DNA from: Theodoxus fluviatilis | Taxonomy: Eukaryota; Mollusca; Gastropoda; Cycloneritida; Neritidae | Direction of reading: 5' to 3' | NCBI GenBank assembly: GCA_034096865.1 | Contig: JAWQFJ010025386.1 | Span: 1 to 64,000 of the forward strand | DNA: 64,000 nt | Shown: in pieces, positions 22,985 through 35,511 of the stretch | Numbering within the stretch: the first letter of the stretch is position 1 | How the letters are laid out: every line of letters starts with the position of its first letter | Notes under the pieces: model-generated | The model's input: the letters and a program-made list of their open reading frames with translations, nothing else | Databases searched by the model: none | Told to the model about the DNA's origin: nothing | Made by a program: the position numbers and the translations under genes

Positions 22985-23589
22985 AGATCTTGACGTAAAC
23001 AACGCGAGGGTACGATCAGAGGTCTACGCGTATGTCGCTCCCATGGACATTGTATAATGGATCCATGATCGCACGGGACTACAATTCCCATCAGTAGTCA
23101 TCCACCGGGCCGTGATAAAAACTAGTTGCTCTATTATTAAATTCTGAGTTTTAATCAAGATCACTATGGTGTATTTCAAAGAAATGTGCACACTGCAACT
23201 GTGAGCGAGTTATGACAATGATTAGAACTGTTCTGTGATCAGAAAATGAAAATTGTGGACAAGAACTGTGAATGAACTTTAGGTGATTTAACACTAAATC
23301 TTATATTCTGTGTGTGATCACTAAAGTGTCTCGCGTGTGTGTTGAAATGCTTTGTTGTTCACTTCTTCTTTTTTTAAACATCACTTTATTTATAATTTTC
23401 TAGAATATTCTTTGAATGGTCTTGTTCTAGAATAATATTCTAAGAAAAAGTAATGTTCTGGAATATTCTAGAATTATTTTGGAATTAAAGAATTCTAGAA
23501 TAATTCCATCAAATTTATTCCAGAACATTCTAGAATGTTCTAGAATGTTCTAGAATATTGGAAATTTCTAGAATGTCATTTCGCCGGGG

Positions 23590-24349
23590 AATTCAACCTA
23601 ATTTTAACTTAAACTTAACTGACGAATGCCAGACCACTACGGTCACTGTCAAGGCTCCATCTCTGCGTCCCCTCCTGGCCACCTGTAAACCGATGCAGAC
23701 ACGTTCGCAGCAAAATCTAAACCAGGCCGGCAGTAGCAGCCTCTGCCTCCTCACTCACCGGCGCAGCAGCTCGCTCGCTGCGAGTTGATACTATTTTTAC
23801 CTATGGGTATGAGACTCAAACTGTTGAACCCGCGATGGCTGGAAATTTCGGACAGCTATCTCATGCAGAGCAAAACTTGTGCGACAAGTTTATTACAAAC
23901 CTTAACATTTCTCTTTCAAGCCAGTGTGGACGAATGCATTATTCCGTAATGCACGAAAGTTGTCTGCCCCTTGACCACAAGTTGCTTGGTCTCGGGAGAC
24001 GTCACTGGACGGCAGACAATCCTTACAGAACATGAAGTAACTCCTACTGCACTAAGTGTGCATAAAATCCCTTGCAAAAGCTGTCATTTTGGAAATGGAC
24101 AGTTACTGCAGTTGCATGTGCTACTAAAGGGACCGCAGTTTGGGGAATGTTTAGGTTAAAAAGTTGTTAAAATGCCGAGGATTGACGGTCGCAAGTCGCG
24201 TTTTGGAGGAAGTCGTTTAGGAGTGGTCTCTTTGATAGGAAAATACATCTGTTAAAATTTTTCAAGCCGCAATCCAGAGGAAGTTGTTTAAGAGAGGTTT
24301 TACTGTAAATGGATTTTTCACTGTTTCTTTGGCTCATTTTATCACATAA

Positions 24350-24353
<4 letters not shown>
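23590..24353. other. Intron, decayed repeat remnants
   Basis: Contains gagaggttttactgta at 24292-24307, the end motif of pogo/Tigger-type elements (its partner motif is at 16901). It has no intact element or exon. A Cys/Leu-rich frame near 23835-24035 has no recognisable family. Confidence 0.5.

Positions 24354-24405
<52 letters not shown>
24354..24405. repeat. TA dinucleotide run
   Basis: A perfect ta repeat of about 50 bases. Short C runs follow at 24546-24560. Confidence 0.97.
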
Positions 24406-24409
<4 letters not shown>

Positions 24410-25190
24410 TTCCATTTAGGTAATTATGAAGGAATGATGACAGTGAAATGTCGAAAGACAAATGATGTCATCAATATATTACTTTAGCACATGTCTAGTG
24501 ATCGCTTCTTCTCCCATCACCTTGCTTTCCCATCCCCTCATCGACCCCCCCCCCCCCCAACTTTAACTCCACCCCCCCTTCACTTTACCCCTCTCCCCTT
24601 TCATCCCATACTCAAATTGCTTGAATTGAGTACTTGATGCGAAAGATCCTACAACAAGGATCATTTCTCTCTAGTTTTCAGATGCAATAAGTATCACCAA
24701 GGGAAGTTGAACGGGTTCAAGATATGACTCCTGTGTGAGGGCCATCGGCCTTTTAGCTACTGATGATCATTGAATACAGCATGTACTTTGATGTTTCTCA
24801 GGTGTCTTGTAATCATCATGCACAAGAATGGGGTTTGCATTCTGTTCACCGGAACTTTACAATGAGAGCACTTTAGTGCAAGGATGCAGAATTTGATTTG
24901 CGCACTCTGAATTACAGGTGCAGAAAATTGGTGTTGAATGGGATTAAAGAGTAGTTCAGACACTATTCAGTAATCAATGCTTATAGACTCTTTTAGATGG
25001 AATGTCACCATGATTTTAAAGCTAACTTAGAGTTTGTGGTCATGAGTTGCCACAACAAAGTGTCAATTGGTTTGAAACCCAGAAAAGGGGGATTTAAAAC
25101 CAACACCTTTTCCTCTAAAAGCCATTCTTTGAGCTGTCTTACCACCATTTGTGGAGAGCTGGTGACCTCTGGTGGCTTTGTCCTTGACAG
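24406..25190. other. Intron before the SH3 exon
   Basis: Unique sequence with two C-rich runs near 24546 and 24582. Nothing else recognised. Confidence 0.6.
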
Positions 25191-25294
25191 CTAAGGGTGA
25201 AGGCCGTCCATGACTACAGTGCCAACCGAGCAGATGAGCTGTCCTTCTGCAAGGGTTCCATCATCACCAATGTCACCAGACAGGATGGAGGATG
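25191..25294 (+). CDS. PLCG1: PLCG exon: SH3 first half
   Basis: Encodes [20 protein letters not shown] then [14 protein letters not shown] and the first two bases of Trp. AVHDYSA is the ALYDY motif and ADELSF the RT-loop motif. The acceptor is ccttgacag and the donor gtaggt. It follows a 9.4-kb intron filled with transposons. Confidence 0.96.
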
Positions 25295-25334
25295 GTAGGT
25301 TGGAAGAGAGACACAGAAATCCAGCCAAACAGAT

Positions 25335-26130
25335 GGATGGGTGGGTGATGGATGGGTAGGCGATGAATGAATGGATGGATGGATGGGTGATTGATGGATG
25401 GGTGATGGATGCATGGATGATGGATGGATGAGTGATGGATGGATGAGTGATGGATGGATGGGTGATGGATGGGTGACTGATGATAGATGGGTGATAGATG
25501 GATGGGTGATGGATGAAGAATGGATGGATGGGTGACTGATGGATGGGTGATGGATGAATGATGGATGGATGGGTGATAGATGGATGGGTGATAGATGGAT
25601 GGGTGATAGATGGATGGGTGATAGATGGATGGGTGATAGATGGATGGGTGATAGATGGATGGATGAATGATGGATGGATGGGTGACAGATGGATGGGTGA
25701 TGGATGGGTGATGGATGGGTGATGGATGATAGATGGGTGATAGATGGATGGGTGATGGATGGATGGATGAATGATGGATGGATGGGTGACAGATGGATGG
25801 GTGATGGATGGGTGATGGATGGGTGATGGATGATAGATGGGTGATAGATGGGTGATAGATGGATGGGTGATGGGTGAATGATGGATGGGTGGGTGACGGA
25901 TGGATGGGTGATGGATGAATGATGGATGGATGGGTGATAGATGGATGGGTGATAGATGGATTGGTGATAGAAGGATGGGTGATAGATGGATGGATGAATG
26001 ATGGATGGATGGGTGATAGATGGATTGGTGATAGAAGGATGGGTGATTAGATGGATGGATGATTAGATGGATGGATGAGTGATGGATGGATGGGTGATAG
26101 ATGGATGGGTGATGGATTGATGGATGGACA
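25335..26130. repeat. GGAT/GGGTGAT compound repeat
   Basis: About 800 bases of gatggatgggtgat-like units, starting 40 bases after the donor at 25295. His/Pro/Ser frames on the minus strand are artefacts. Confidence 0.96.
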
Positions 26131-26407
26131 CATTCACACAAACAAACACACTTGGAGACAGCTGCATCCATCACATTAATTTGCTTCTAAAGAGAAATAC
26201 TAGAATTGAGAGGTAATTGTGCTGATTAATACCACTGTTTTGGATTTCAAAAGAAACTCTGCACTTCCAAATGACTGTGGTCTACATGGCTACCTAAAAG
26301 AAAGAAGGTTTTTAACACCTTAGATCTATATTGTGCTGTTACCTCTGACCCCTGTGACAAGCCAATGAATTGCTGTTGACATTTGCCCTTTGACCCTATG
26401 CCTGCAG

Positions 26408-26562
26408 GTGGCGTGGGGACCTGGGCAACAAGAAGCAGCACTGGTTTCCTGCCAACTACGTGGAGGAGATGGAGCCGCAGCAGGAGTCTGGCGACTCTGC
26501 AGACTCCGCGCCACTCGGCTCCCTGCAGCAAGGTTTCATCGACGTCCTGGGCTGTACTTGTG
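26408..26562 (+). CDS. PLCG1: PLCG exon: SH3 second half
   Basis: Encodes [20 protein letters not shown], the WW and PxxY motifs of SH3, then a Gln/Ser/Asp-rich linker and [10 protein letters not shown]. Only the donor TGTG|gtgggt gives an open junction to EQIAPRNG in the exon at 35363; two earlier GT sites would make TAG. The last ten bases of the exon (tgtacttgtg) are already part of the minisatellite unit that fills the intron. This fits three extra residues (roughly LGC/TC) relative to the vertebrate VPACQIA region. Confidence 0.93.
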
Positions 26563-29500
26563 GTGGGTGTCTTGGACTCAGTGTTGGTAGTGTTGGTAGT
26601 GTGTACATGTGGTGGGTGTCTTGGACTCAGTGTTGGTAGTGTTGGTAGTGTGTACCTGTGGTGGGTGTGTTGCACTCAGTCTTGGTAGTGTTTGTAGTGT
26701 GTACCTGTGGTGTGTGTGTTGGACTCAGTCTTGGTAGTGTTGGTAGTGTGTACTTGTGGTGTGTGTGTTGGACTCAGTGTTGGTAGTGTTGGTAGTGTGT
26801 ACCTGTGGTGTGTGTCTTGGACTCAGTGTTGGTAGTGTTGGTAGTGTGTACATGTGGTGGGTGTCTTGGACTCAGTGTTGGTAGTGTTGGTAGTGTGTAC
26901 CTGTGGTGGGTGTGTTGCACTCAGTCTTGGTAGTGTTTGTAGTGTGTACCTGTGGTGTGTGTCTTGGACTCAGTGTTGGTAGTGTTGGTAGTGTGTACAT
27001 GTGGTGGGTGTCTTGGACTCAGTGTTGGTAGTGTTGGTAGTGTGTACCTGTGGTGGGTGTGTTGCACTCAGTCTTGGTAGTGTTGGTAGTGTGTACTTGT
27101 GGTGGGTGTGTTGGACTCAGTCTTGGTAGTGTTGGTAGTGTGTACTTGTGGTGGGTGTGTTGCACTCAGTGTTGGTAGTGTTGGTAGTGTGTACCTGTCG
27201 TGGGTGTGTTGGACTCACTCTCGGTAGTGTTGGTAGTGTGTACCTGTGGTGGGTGTGTTGGACTCAGTGTTGGTAGTGTGTACCTGTGGTGGGTGTGTTG
27301 CACTCAGTGTTGGTAGTGTTGATAGTGTGTACCTGTGGTGGGTGTGTTGGACTCAGTGTTGGTAGTGTGTACCTGTGGTGGGTGTGTTGGACTCAGTGTT
27401 GGTAGTGTGTACCTGTGGTGGGTGTGTTGGACTCAGTGTTGGTAGTGTGCACCTGTGGTGGGTGTGTTGGACTCAGTGTTGGTAGTGTGCACCTGTGGTG
27501 GGTGTCTTGAACTCAGTCTTGGTAGTGTTGGTAGTGTGTACCTGTGGTGGGTGTATTGGACTCAGTGTTGGTAGTGTGCACCTGTGGTGGGTGTCTTGAA
27601 CTCAGTGTTGGTAGTTTTGGTAGTGTGTACCTGTGGTGGGTGTGTTGGACTCAGTGTTGGTAGTGTTGGTAGTGTGTACCTGTGGTGGGTGTGTTGGACT
27701 CAGTGTTGGTGGTGTGTACCTGTGGTGGGTGTGTTGGACTCAGTGTGGGTAGTGTTGGTAGTGTGTACCTGTGGTGGGTGTGTTGGACTCAGTGTTGGTA
27801 GTGTGTACCTGTGGTGGGTGTATTGGACTCAGTGTTGGTAGTGTGTACCTGTGGTGGGTGTCTTGAACTCAGTGTTGGTAGTGTTGGTAGTGTGTACCTG
27901 TGGTGGGTGTATTGGACTCAGTGTTGGTAGTGTGTACCTGTGGTGGGTGTCTTGAACTCAGTCTTGGTAGTGTTGGTAGTGTGTACCTGTGGTGGGTGTG
28001 TTGGACTCAGTGTTGGTAGTGTGTACCTGTGGTGGGTGTGTTGGACTCAGTGTTGGTAGTGTGTACCTGTGGTGGGTGTGTTGGACTCAGTGTTGGTAGT
28101 TTTGGTAGTGTGTACCTGTGGTGGGTGTGTTGGACTCAGTGTTGGTGGTGTTGGTAGTGTGTACCTGTGGTGGGTGTGTTGGACTCAGTGTTGGTGGTGT
28201 TGGTAGTGTGTACCTGTGGTAGGTGTGTTGGACTCAGTGTTGGTGGTGTTGGTAGTGTGTACCTGTGGTAGGTGTGTTGGACTCAGTGTTGGTGGTGTTG
28301 GTAGTGTGTACCTGTGGTAGGTGTGTTGGACTCAGTGTTGGTGGTGTTGGTAGTGTGTACCTGTGGTAGGTGTGTTGGACTCAGTGTTGGTAGTGTTGGT
28401 AGTGTGTACCTGTGGTGGGTGTGTTGGACTCAGTGTTGGTAGTTTTGGTAGTGTGTACCTGTGGTGTGTGTGTTGGACTCAGTCTTGGTAGTGTTGGTAG
28501 TGTGTACCTGTGGTGGGTGTGTTGGACTCAGTGTTGGTAGTGTTGGTAGTGTGTACCTGTGGTGGGTGTCTTGGACTCAGTGTTGGTAGTGTTGCTAGTG
28601 TGTACCTGTGGTGGGTGTCTTGGACTCAGTGTTGGTAGTGTTGGTAGTGTGTACCTGTGGTGGGTGTGTTGGACTCAGTGTTGGTAGTGTGTACCTGTGG
28701 TGGGTGTGTTGGACTCAGTGTGGGTAGTGTTGGTAGTGTGTACCTGTGGTGGGTGTGTTGGACTCAGTGTTGGTAGTGTTGGTAGTGTGTACCTGTGGTG
28801 GGTGTCTTGGAATCAGTCTTGGTAGTGTTGGTAGTGTGTACCTGTGGTGGGTGTGTTGGACTCAGTGTTGGTAGTGTGTACCTGTGGTGGGTGTGTTGGA
28901 CTCAGTGTTGGTAGTGTGTACCTGTGGTGGGTGTGTTGGACTCAGTGTTGGTAGTGTTGGTAGTGTGTACATGTGGTGGGTGTGTTGGACTCAGTGTTGG
29001 TAGTGTGTACCTGTGGTGGGTGTGTTGGACTCAGTCTTGGTAGTGTTGGTAGTGTGTACCTGTGGTGGGTGTGTTGGACTCAGTGTTGGTAGTGTGTACC
29101 TGTGGTGGGTGTGTTGGACTCAGTGTGGGTAGTGTTGGTAGTGTGTACCTGTGGTGGGTGTGTTGGACTCAGTGTTGGTAGTGTTGGTAGTGTGTACCTG
29201 TGGTGGGTGTCTTGGAATCAGTCTTGGTAGTGTTGGTAGTGTGTACCTGTGGTGGGTGTGTTGGACTCAGTGTTGGTAGTGTGTACCTGTGGTGGGTGTC
29301 TTGGAATCAGTCTTGGTAGTGTTGGTAGTGTGTACCTGTGGTGGGTGTGTTGGACTCAGTGTTGGTAGTGTGTACCTGTGGTGGGTGTCTTGGACTCAGT
29401 GTTGGTAGTGTGTACCTGTGGTGGGTGTGTTGGACTCAGTGTTGGTAGTGTTGGTAGTGTGTACCTGTGGTGGGTGTGTTGGACTCAGTGTTGGTAGTGT

Positions 29501-32500
29501 TGGTAGTGTGTACCTGTGGTGGGTGTGTTGGACTCAGTGTTGGTAGTGTTGGTAGTGTGTACCTGTGGTGGGTGTGTTGGACTCAGTGTTGGTAGTGTTG
29601 GTAGTGTGTACCTGTGGTGGGTGTGTTGGACTCAGTGTTGGTAGTGTTGGTAGTGTGTACCTGTGGTGGGTGTGTTGGACTCAGTGTTGGTAGTGTTGGT
29701 AGTGTGTACCTGTGGTGGGTGTGTTGGACTCAGTGTTGGTAGTGTTGGTAGTGTGTACCTGTGGTGGGTGTGTTGGACTCAGTGTTGGTAGTGTTGGTAG
29801 TGTGTACCTGTGGTGGGTGTGTTGGACTCAGTGTTGGTAGTGTGTACCTGTGGTGGGTGTGTTCGACTCAGTGTTGGTAGTGTGTACCTGTGGTGGGTGT
29901 GTTGGACTCAGTGTTGGTAGTGTGTACCTGTGGTGGGTGTGTTCGACTCAGTGTTGGTAGTGTGTACCTGTGGTGGGTGTGTTGGACTCAGTGTTGGTAG
30001 TGTGTACCTGTGGTGGGTGTGTCGGACTGAGTGTTGGTAGTTTTGGTAGTGTGTACCTGTGGTGGGTGTGTTGCACTCAGTGTTGGTAGTGTGCACCTGT
30101 GGTGGGTGGGTTGGACTCAGTGTTGGTAGTGTTGGTAGTGTGTACCTGTGGTGGGTGTCTTGGAATCAGTCTTGGTAGTGTTGGTAGTGTGTACCTGTGG
30201 TGGGTGTGTTGGACTCAGTTTTGGTAGTGTTTGTAGTGTGTACCTGTGGTGGGTGTGTTGGACTCAGTGTTGGTAGTGTGTACCTGTGGTGGGTGTGTTG
30301 GACTCAGTGTTGGTAGTGTTGGTAGTGTGTACCTGTGGTGGGTGTGTTGGACTCAGTGTTGGTAGTATTGGTAGTGTGTACCTGTGGTGGGTGTGTTGGA
30401 CTCAGTGTTGGTAGTGTTGGTAGTGTGTACCTGTGGTGGGTGTGTTGGACTCAGTGTTGGTAGTGTGTACCTGTGGTGGGTGTGTTGGACTCAGTGTGGG
30501 TAGTGTTGGTAGTGTGTACCTGTGGTGGGTGTGTTGGACTCAGTGTTGGTAGTGTGTACCTGTGGTGGGTGTGTTGGACTCAGTGTTGGTAGTGTGTACC
30601 TGTGGTGGGTGTGTTGGACTCAGTGTTGGTAGTGTGTACCTGTGGTGGGTGTGTTGGACTCAGTGTTGGTAGTGTTGGTAGTGTGTACCTGTGGTGGGTG
30701 TGTTGGACTCAGTGTTGGTAGTATTGGTAGTGTGTACCTGTGGTGGGTGTGTTGGACTCAGTGTTGGTAGTGTTGGTAGTGTGTACCTGTGGTGGGTGTG
30801 TTGGACTCAGTGTTGGTAGTGTGTACCTGTGGTGGGTGTGTTGGACTCAGTGTTGGTAGTGTGTACCTGTGGTGGGTGTGTTGGACTCAGTGTTGGTAGT
30901 GTGTACCTGTGGTGGGTGTGTTGGACTCAGTGTTGGTAGTGTGTACCTGTGGTGGGTGTGTTGGACTCAGTGTTGGTAGTGTGTACCTGTGGTGGGTGTC
31001 TTGGACTCAGTGTTGGTAGTGTTGGTAGTGTGTACCTGTGGTGGGTGTGTTGGACTCAGTGTTGGTAGTGTGTACCTGTGGTGGGTGTGTTGGACTCAGT
31101 GTTGGTAGTGTGTACCTGTGGTGGGTGTCTTGGACTCAGTGTTGGTAGTGTTGGTAGTGTGTACCTGTGGTGGGTGTGTTGGACTCAGTGTTGGTAGTGT
31201 GTACCTGTGGTGGGTGTGTTGGACTCAGTGTTGGTAGTGTTGGTAGTGTGTACCTGTGGTGGGTGTGTTGGACTCAGTGTTGGTAGTATTGGTAGTGTGT
31301 ACCTGTGGTGGGTGTGTTGGACTCAGTGTTGGTAGTGTTGGTAGTGTGTACCTGTGGTGGGTGTCTTGGAATCAGTCTTGGTAGTGTTGGTAGTGTGTAC
31401 CTGTGGTGGGTGTGTTGGACTCAGTGTTGGTAGTGTGTACATGTGGTGGGTGTGTTGGACTCAGTGTTGGTAGTGTGTACCTGTGGTGGGTGTGTTGGAC
31501 TCAGTGTTGGTAGTGTGTACCTGTGGTGGGTGTGTTGGACTCAGTGTTGGTAGTGTGTACCTGTGGTGGGTGTGTTGGACTCAGTGTTGGTAGTGTGTAC
31601 CTGTGGTGGGTGTGTTGGACTCAGTGTTGGTAGTGTGTACCTGTGGTGGGTGTGTTGGACTCAGTGTTGGTAGTGTGTACCTGTGGTGGGTGTGTTGGAC
31701 TCAGTGTTGGTAGTGTGTACCTGTGGTGGGTGTCTTGGACTCAGTGTTGGTAGTGTTGGTAGTGTGTACCTGTGGTGGGTGTGTTGGACTCAGTGTTGGT
31801 AGTGTGTACATGTGGTGGGTGTGTTGGACTCAGTGTTGGTAGTGTGTACCTGTGGTGGGTGTGTTGGACTCAGTGTTGGTAGTGTGTACCTGTGGTGGGT
31901 GTGTTGGACTCAGTGTTGGTAGTATTGGTAGTGTGTACCTGTGGTGGGTGTCTTGGAATCAGTCTTGGTAGTGTTGGTAGTGTGTACCTGTGGTGGGTGT
32001 GTTGGACTCAGTTTTGGTAGTGTTTGTAGTGTGTACCTGTGGTGGGTGTGTTGGACTCAGTGTTGGTAGTGTGTACCTGTGGTGGGTGTGTTGGACTCAG
32101 TGTTGGTAGTGTGTACCTGTGGTGGGTGTGTTGGACTCAGTGTTGGTAGTGTGTACCTGTGGTGGGTGTGTTGGACTCAGTGTTGGTAGTGTGCACCTGT
32201 GGTGGGTGTGTTGGACTCAGTGTTGGTAGTGTGTACCTGTGGTGGGTGTGTTGGACTCAGTGTTGGTAGTGTGTACATGTGGTGGGTGTGTTGGACTCAG
32301 TGTTGGTAGTGTGTACCTGTGGTGGGTGTGTTGGACTCAGTGTTGGTAGTGTGTACCTGTGGTGGGTGTGTTGGACTCAGTGTTGGTAGTGTGTACCTGT
32401 GGTGGGTGTGTTGGACTCAGTGTTGGTAGTGTGTACCTGTGGTGGGTGTGTTGGACTCAGTGTTGGTAGTGTTGGTAGTGTGTACCTGTGGTGGGTGTGT

Positions 32501-34110
32501 TGGACTCAGTGTTGGTAGTGTGTACCTGTGGTGGGTGTGTTGGACTCAGTGTTGGTAGTGTGTACCTGTGGTGGGTGTGTTGGACTCAGTGTTGGTAGTA
32601 TTGGTAGTGTGTACCTGTGGTGGGTGTGTTGGACTCAGTGTTGGTAGTGTGTACCTGTGGTGGGTGTGTTGGACTCAGTGTTGGTAGTGTGTACCTGTGG
32701 TGGGTGTGTTGGACTCAGTGTTGGTAGTGTTGGTAGTGTGTACCTGTGGTGGGTGTGTTGGACTCAGTGTTGGTAGTGTGTACCTGTGGTGGGTGTGTTG
32801 GACTCAGTGTTGGTGGTGGGTGTGTTGGACTCAGTGTTGGTAGTATTGGTAGTGTGTACCTGTGGTGGGTGTGTTGGACTCAGTGTTGGTAGTGTGTACC
32901 TGTGGTGGGTGTGTTGGACTCAGTGTTGGTAGTGTGTACATGTGGTGGGTGTGTTGGACTCAGTGTTGGTAGTGTGTACATGTGGTGGGTGTGTTGGACT
33001 CAGTGTTGGTGGTGTGTACATGTGGTGGGTGTGTTGGACTCAGTGTTGGTAGTGTGTACCTGTGGTGGGTGTGTTGGACTCAGTGTTGGTAGTGTTGGTA
33101 GTGTGTACCTGTGGTGGGTGTGTTGGACTCAGTGTTGGTAGTGTGCACCTGTGGTGGGTGTGTTGGACTCAGTGTTGGTAGTGTGTACCTGTGGTGGGTG
33201 TGTTGGACTCAGTGTTGGTAGTGTGTACATGTGGTGGGTGTGTTGGACTCAGTGTTGGTGGTGTGTACATGTGGTGGGTGTGTTGGACTCAGTGTTGGTG
33301 GTGTGTACATGTGGTGGGTGTGTTGGACTCAGTGTTGGTAGTGTGTACATGTGGTGGGTGTGTTGGACTCAGTGTTGGTAGTGTGTACATGTGGTGGGTG
33401 TGTTGGACTCAGTCTTGGTAGTGTTGGTAGTGTGTACCTGTGGTGGGTGTGTTGGACTCACTCTTGGTAGTGTTGGTAGTGTGTACCTGTGGTGTGTGTG
33501 TTGGACTCAGTGTTGGTAGTGTTGGTAGTGTGTACCTGTGGTGTGTGTGTTGGACTCAGTCTTGGTAGTGTTGGTAGTGTGTACCTGTGGTGGGTGTGTT
33601 GGACTCACTCTTGGTAGTGTTGGTAGTGTGTACCTGTGGTGTGTGTGTTGGACTCAGTGTTGGTAGTGTGTACCTGTGGTGGGTGTGTTGGACCCAGTGT
33701 TGGTAGTGTTGGTAGTGTGTACCTGTGGTGTGTGTGTTGGACTCAGTGTTGGTAGTGTGTACCTGTGGTGGGTGTGTTGGACCCAGTGTTGGTAGTGTGT
33801 ACCTGTGGTGGGTGTGTTGGACTCAGTGTTGGTAGTGTGTACCTGTGGTGGGTGTGTTGGACTCAGTGTTGGTAGTGTGTACCTGTGGTGGGTGTGTTGG
33901 AGTCAGTGTTGGTAGTGTGTACCTGTGGTGGGTGTCTTGGACTCAGTGTTGGTAGTGTGTACCTGTGGTGGGTGTGTTGGACTCAGTGTGGGTAGTGTTG
34001 GTAGTGTGTACCTGTGGTGGGTGTGTTGGACTCAGTGTTGGTAGTGTGTACCTGTGGTGGGTGTGTTTGACTCAGTGTTGGTAGTGTGCACCAGTGGTGG
34101 GTGTGTTGAA
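26553..34110. repeat. 40/49-bp minisatellite starting on a splice donor
   Basis: About 170-180 tandem units. The basic unit is 40 bases (tgtacctgtggtgggtgtg, then ttggactcagtgttggtag). A longer form repeats gtgttggta and is 49 bases. The first unit overlaps the last ten bases of the SH3 exon and its authentic donor, so nearly every unit carries the same TGTG|gtgggt junction. The 40-bp form predominates in the middle and the 49-bp form at both flanks. Confidence 0.96.
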
Positions 34111-34139
34111 GGCTGTGAAAGCAGTAACTGAAGTGGTTG

Positions 34140-34888
34140 ATGACAGGCTGCAGTGGTGGTAGTGTCAGCAGCTGTGACGGTGGTGGTAGTGTTGGCAGCT
34201 GTGACGGTGGTGGTAGTGTCAACAGCTGTGACGGTGGTGGTAGTGTTGGCAGCTGTGACGGTGGTGGTAGTGTCAGGATCTGTGATGGTGGTGGTAGTGT
34301 TGGCAGCTGTAACGGTGGTGGTAGTGTTGGCAGCTGTGACGGTGGTGGTAGTGTTGGCAGCTGTGACGGTGGTGGTAGTGTTGGCAGCTGTGACGGTGGT
34401 GGTAGTGTCAGCAGCTGTGACAGTGGTGGTAGTGTTGGCAGCTGTGACGGTGGTGGTAGTGTTGGCAGCTGTGACGGTGGTGGTAGTGTTGGCAGCTGTG
34501 ACGGTGGTGGTAGTGTTGGCAGCTGTGACGGTGGTGGTAGTGTCAGCAGCTGTGACAGTGGTGGTAGTGTCAGCAGCTGTGACAGTGGTGGTAGTGTTGG
34601 CAGCTGTGACGGTGGTGGTAGTGTTGGCAGCTGTGATAGTGGTGGTAGTGTTGGCAGCTGTGATAGTGGTGGTAGTGTTGGCAGCTGTGACAGTGGTGGT
34701 AGTGTCAGCAGCTGTGACAGTGGTAGTAGTGTTGGCAGCTGTGATGGTGGTGGTAGTGTTGGCAGCTGTGACAGTGGTGGTAGTGTCAGCAGCTGTGACA
34801 GTGGTGGTAGTGTTGGCAGCTGTGACGGTGGTGGTAGTGTCGGCAGCTGTGACGGTGGTGGTAGTGTTGGCAGCTGTGACAGTGAAGG
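34140..34888. repeat. 27-bp minisatellite
   Basis: About 28 units of gtgacggtggtggtagtgtt followed by ggcagct, with small variants (gacagt, gtcagc). It shares ggtagtgttgg with the preceding 40-bp array. The unit is a multiple of three, so three long frames stay open (Gly/Ser/Cys, Val/Ala, Pro/Leu). None resembles a gene and none fits the exon phases. Confidence 0.95.
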
Positions 34889-35362
34889 GGCTATGTACAC
34901 CTCAGTTTTTCAGTTCTGGAAAGGTCAGACAACATAAGGTGTTAGATGGGTCTTGAACAGTCACCATTTGATGTCAGCAAAGGCTGAAGTGCCCAACTTT
35001 TAGGGTTAGAGAAGTTATGGTTACTGAGGTGGAATGAAGTGGATGGAGTTTCTGTTGCTGATACAAAGCCTAGATCACCCTTGAATCAGCGGCGGAAATT
35101 GAGGCTTCATGTCATAGAACTATTGTGCAGTGAGTAGTTGTGAAAACTTTGTGGCCTTATAGTCTTTGTTGCCTAACTGAAGAGGAACCTTCCTGTGGCT
35201 TAGGGAATTGCTCAAGGTGGATTATGAATGCTGATTATTTTTGTTGTTGTTATTGGTGTTGGTGTTTATATTGTTTGACATCATCATCATCATTGTTGTT
35301 GTTCATAAAAGGAATTAATGGACTTGTGATAGCCCATGAGTGGTGATCTCTGCCCTACACAG
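34889..35362. other. Intron end before the PH exon
   Basis: Unique sequence, with a short GTT/ATC triplet run near 35240-35300. Nothing else seen. Confidence 0.6.
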
Positions 35363-35511
35363 AGCAAATTGCACCAAGAAACGGGAGGAACTACTTGTTC
35401 CGCATCATTAGCCAGTCATCCCAGCCGCTGGAGGTGGCATGTGAAACGGAGTCTGACATGCTGGACTGGATGGAGAAGATAGAGGAAAGCTCCAATTCTG
35501 CCATGCAGAGG
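35363..35511 (+). CDS. PLCG1: PLCG exon: second half of split PH
   Basis: Encodes EQIAPRNGRNYLFRIISQSS, then QPLEVACETESDMLDWMEKI and EESSNSAMQR. It contains the F.I....LEVA.ETE.....W..KI pattern of the C-terminal PH half, ending in the Trp-bearing helix. The acceptor is ctacacag and the donor gtgagt. Ends in phase 0. Confidence 0.95.

Larger units (their letters stand above)
20689..23589 (-). mobile_element. piggyBac-like element, copy 1
   Basis: The ends ccccagcgaaacgg and gtcatttcgccgggg match the ends of copy 2 at 37876-39941, in reverse orientation. Both carry long subterminal arrays of ttctagaa/ttccagaa. The interior has piggyBac-type transposase remnants on the minus strand. It contains a nested element (21920-22984). 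The TTAA target site is degraded here (ctaactt / aattcaa). Confidence 0.85.

Noticed and set aside
16901..24308. One 7.4-kb pogo-type element between acagtaaaacctct and agaggttttactgta
   Set aside because: The interior consists of independent hAT, satellite and piggyBac units and no pogo transposase, so the two motifs are more likely ends of separate remnants.
34137..34956. Three overlapping 266-305 codon frames on both strands
   Set aside because: By-product of the 27-bp array; no start context, no domain, and not in phase with the flanking PLCG exons.
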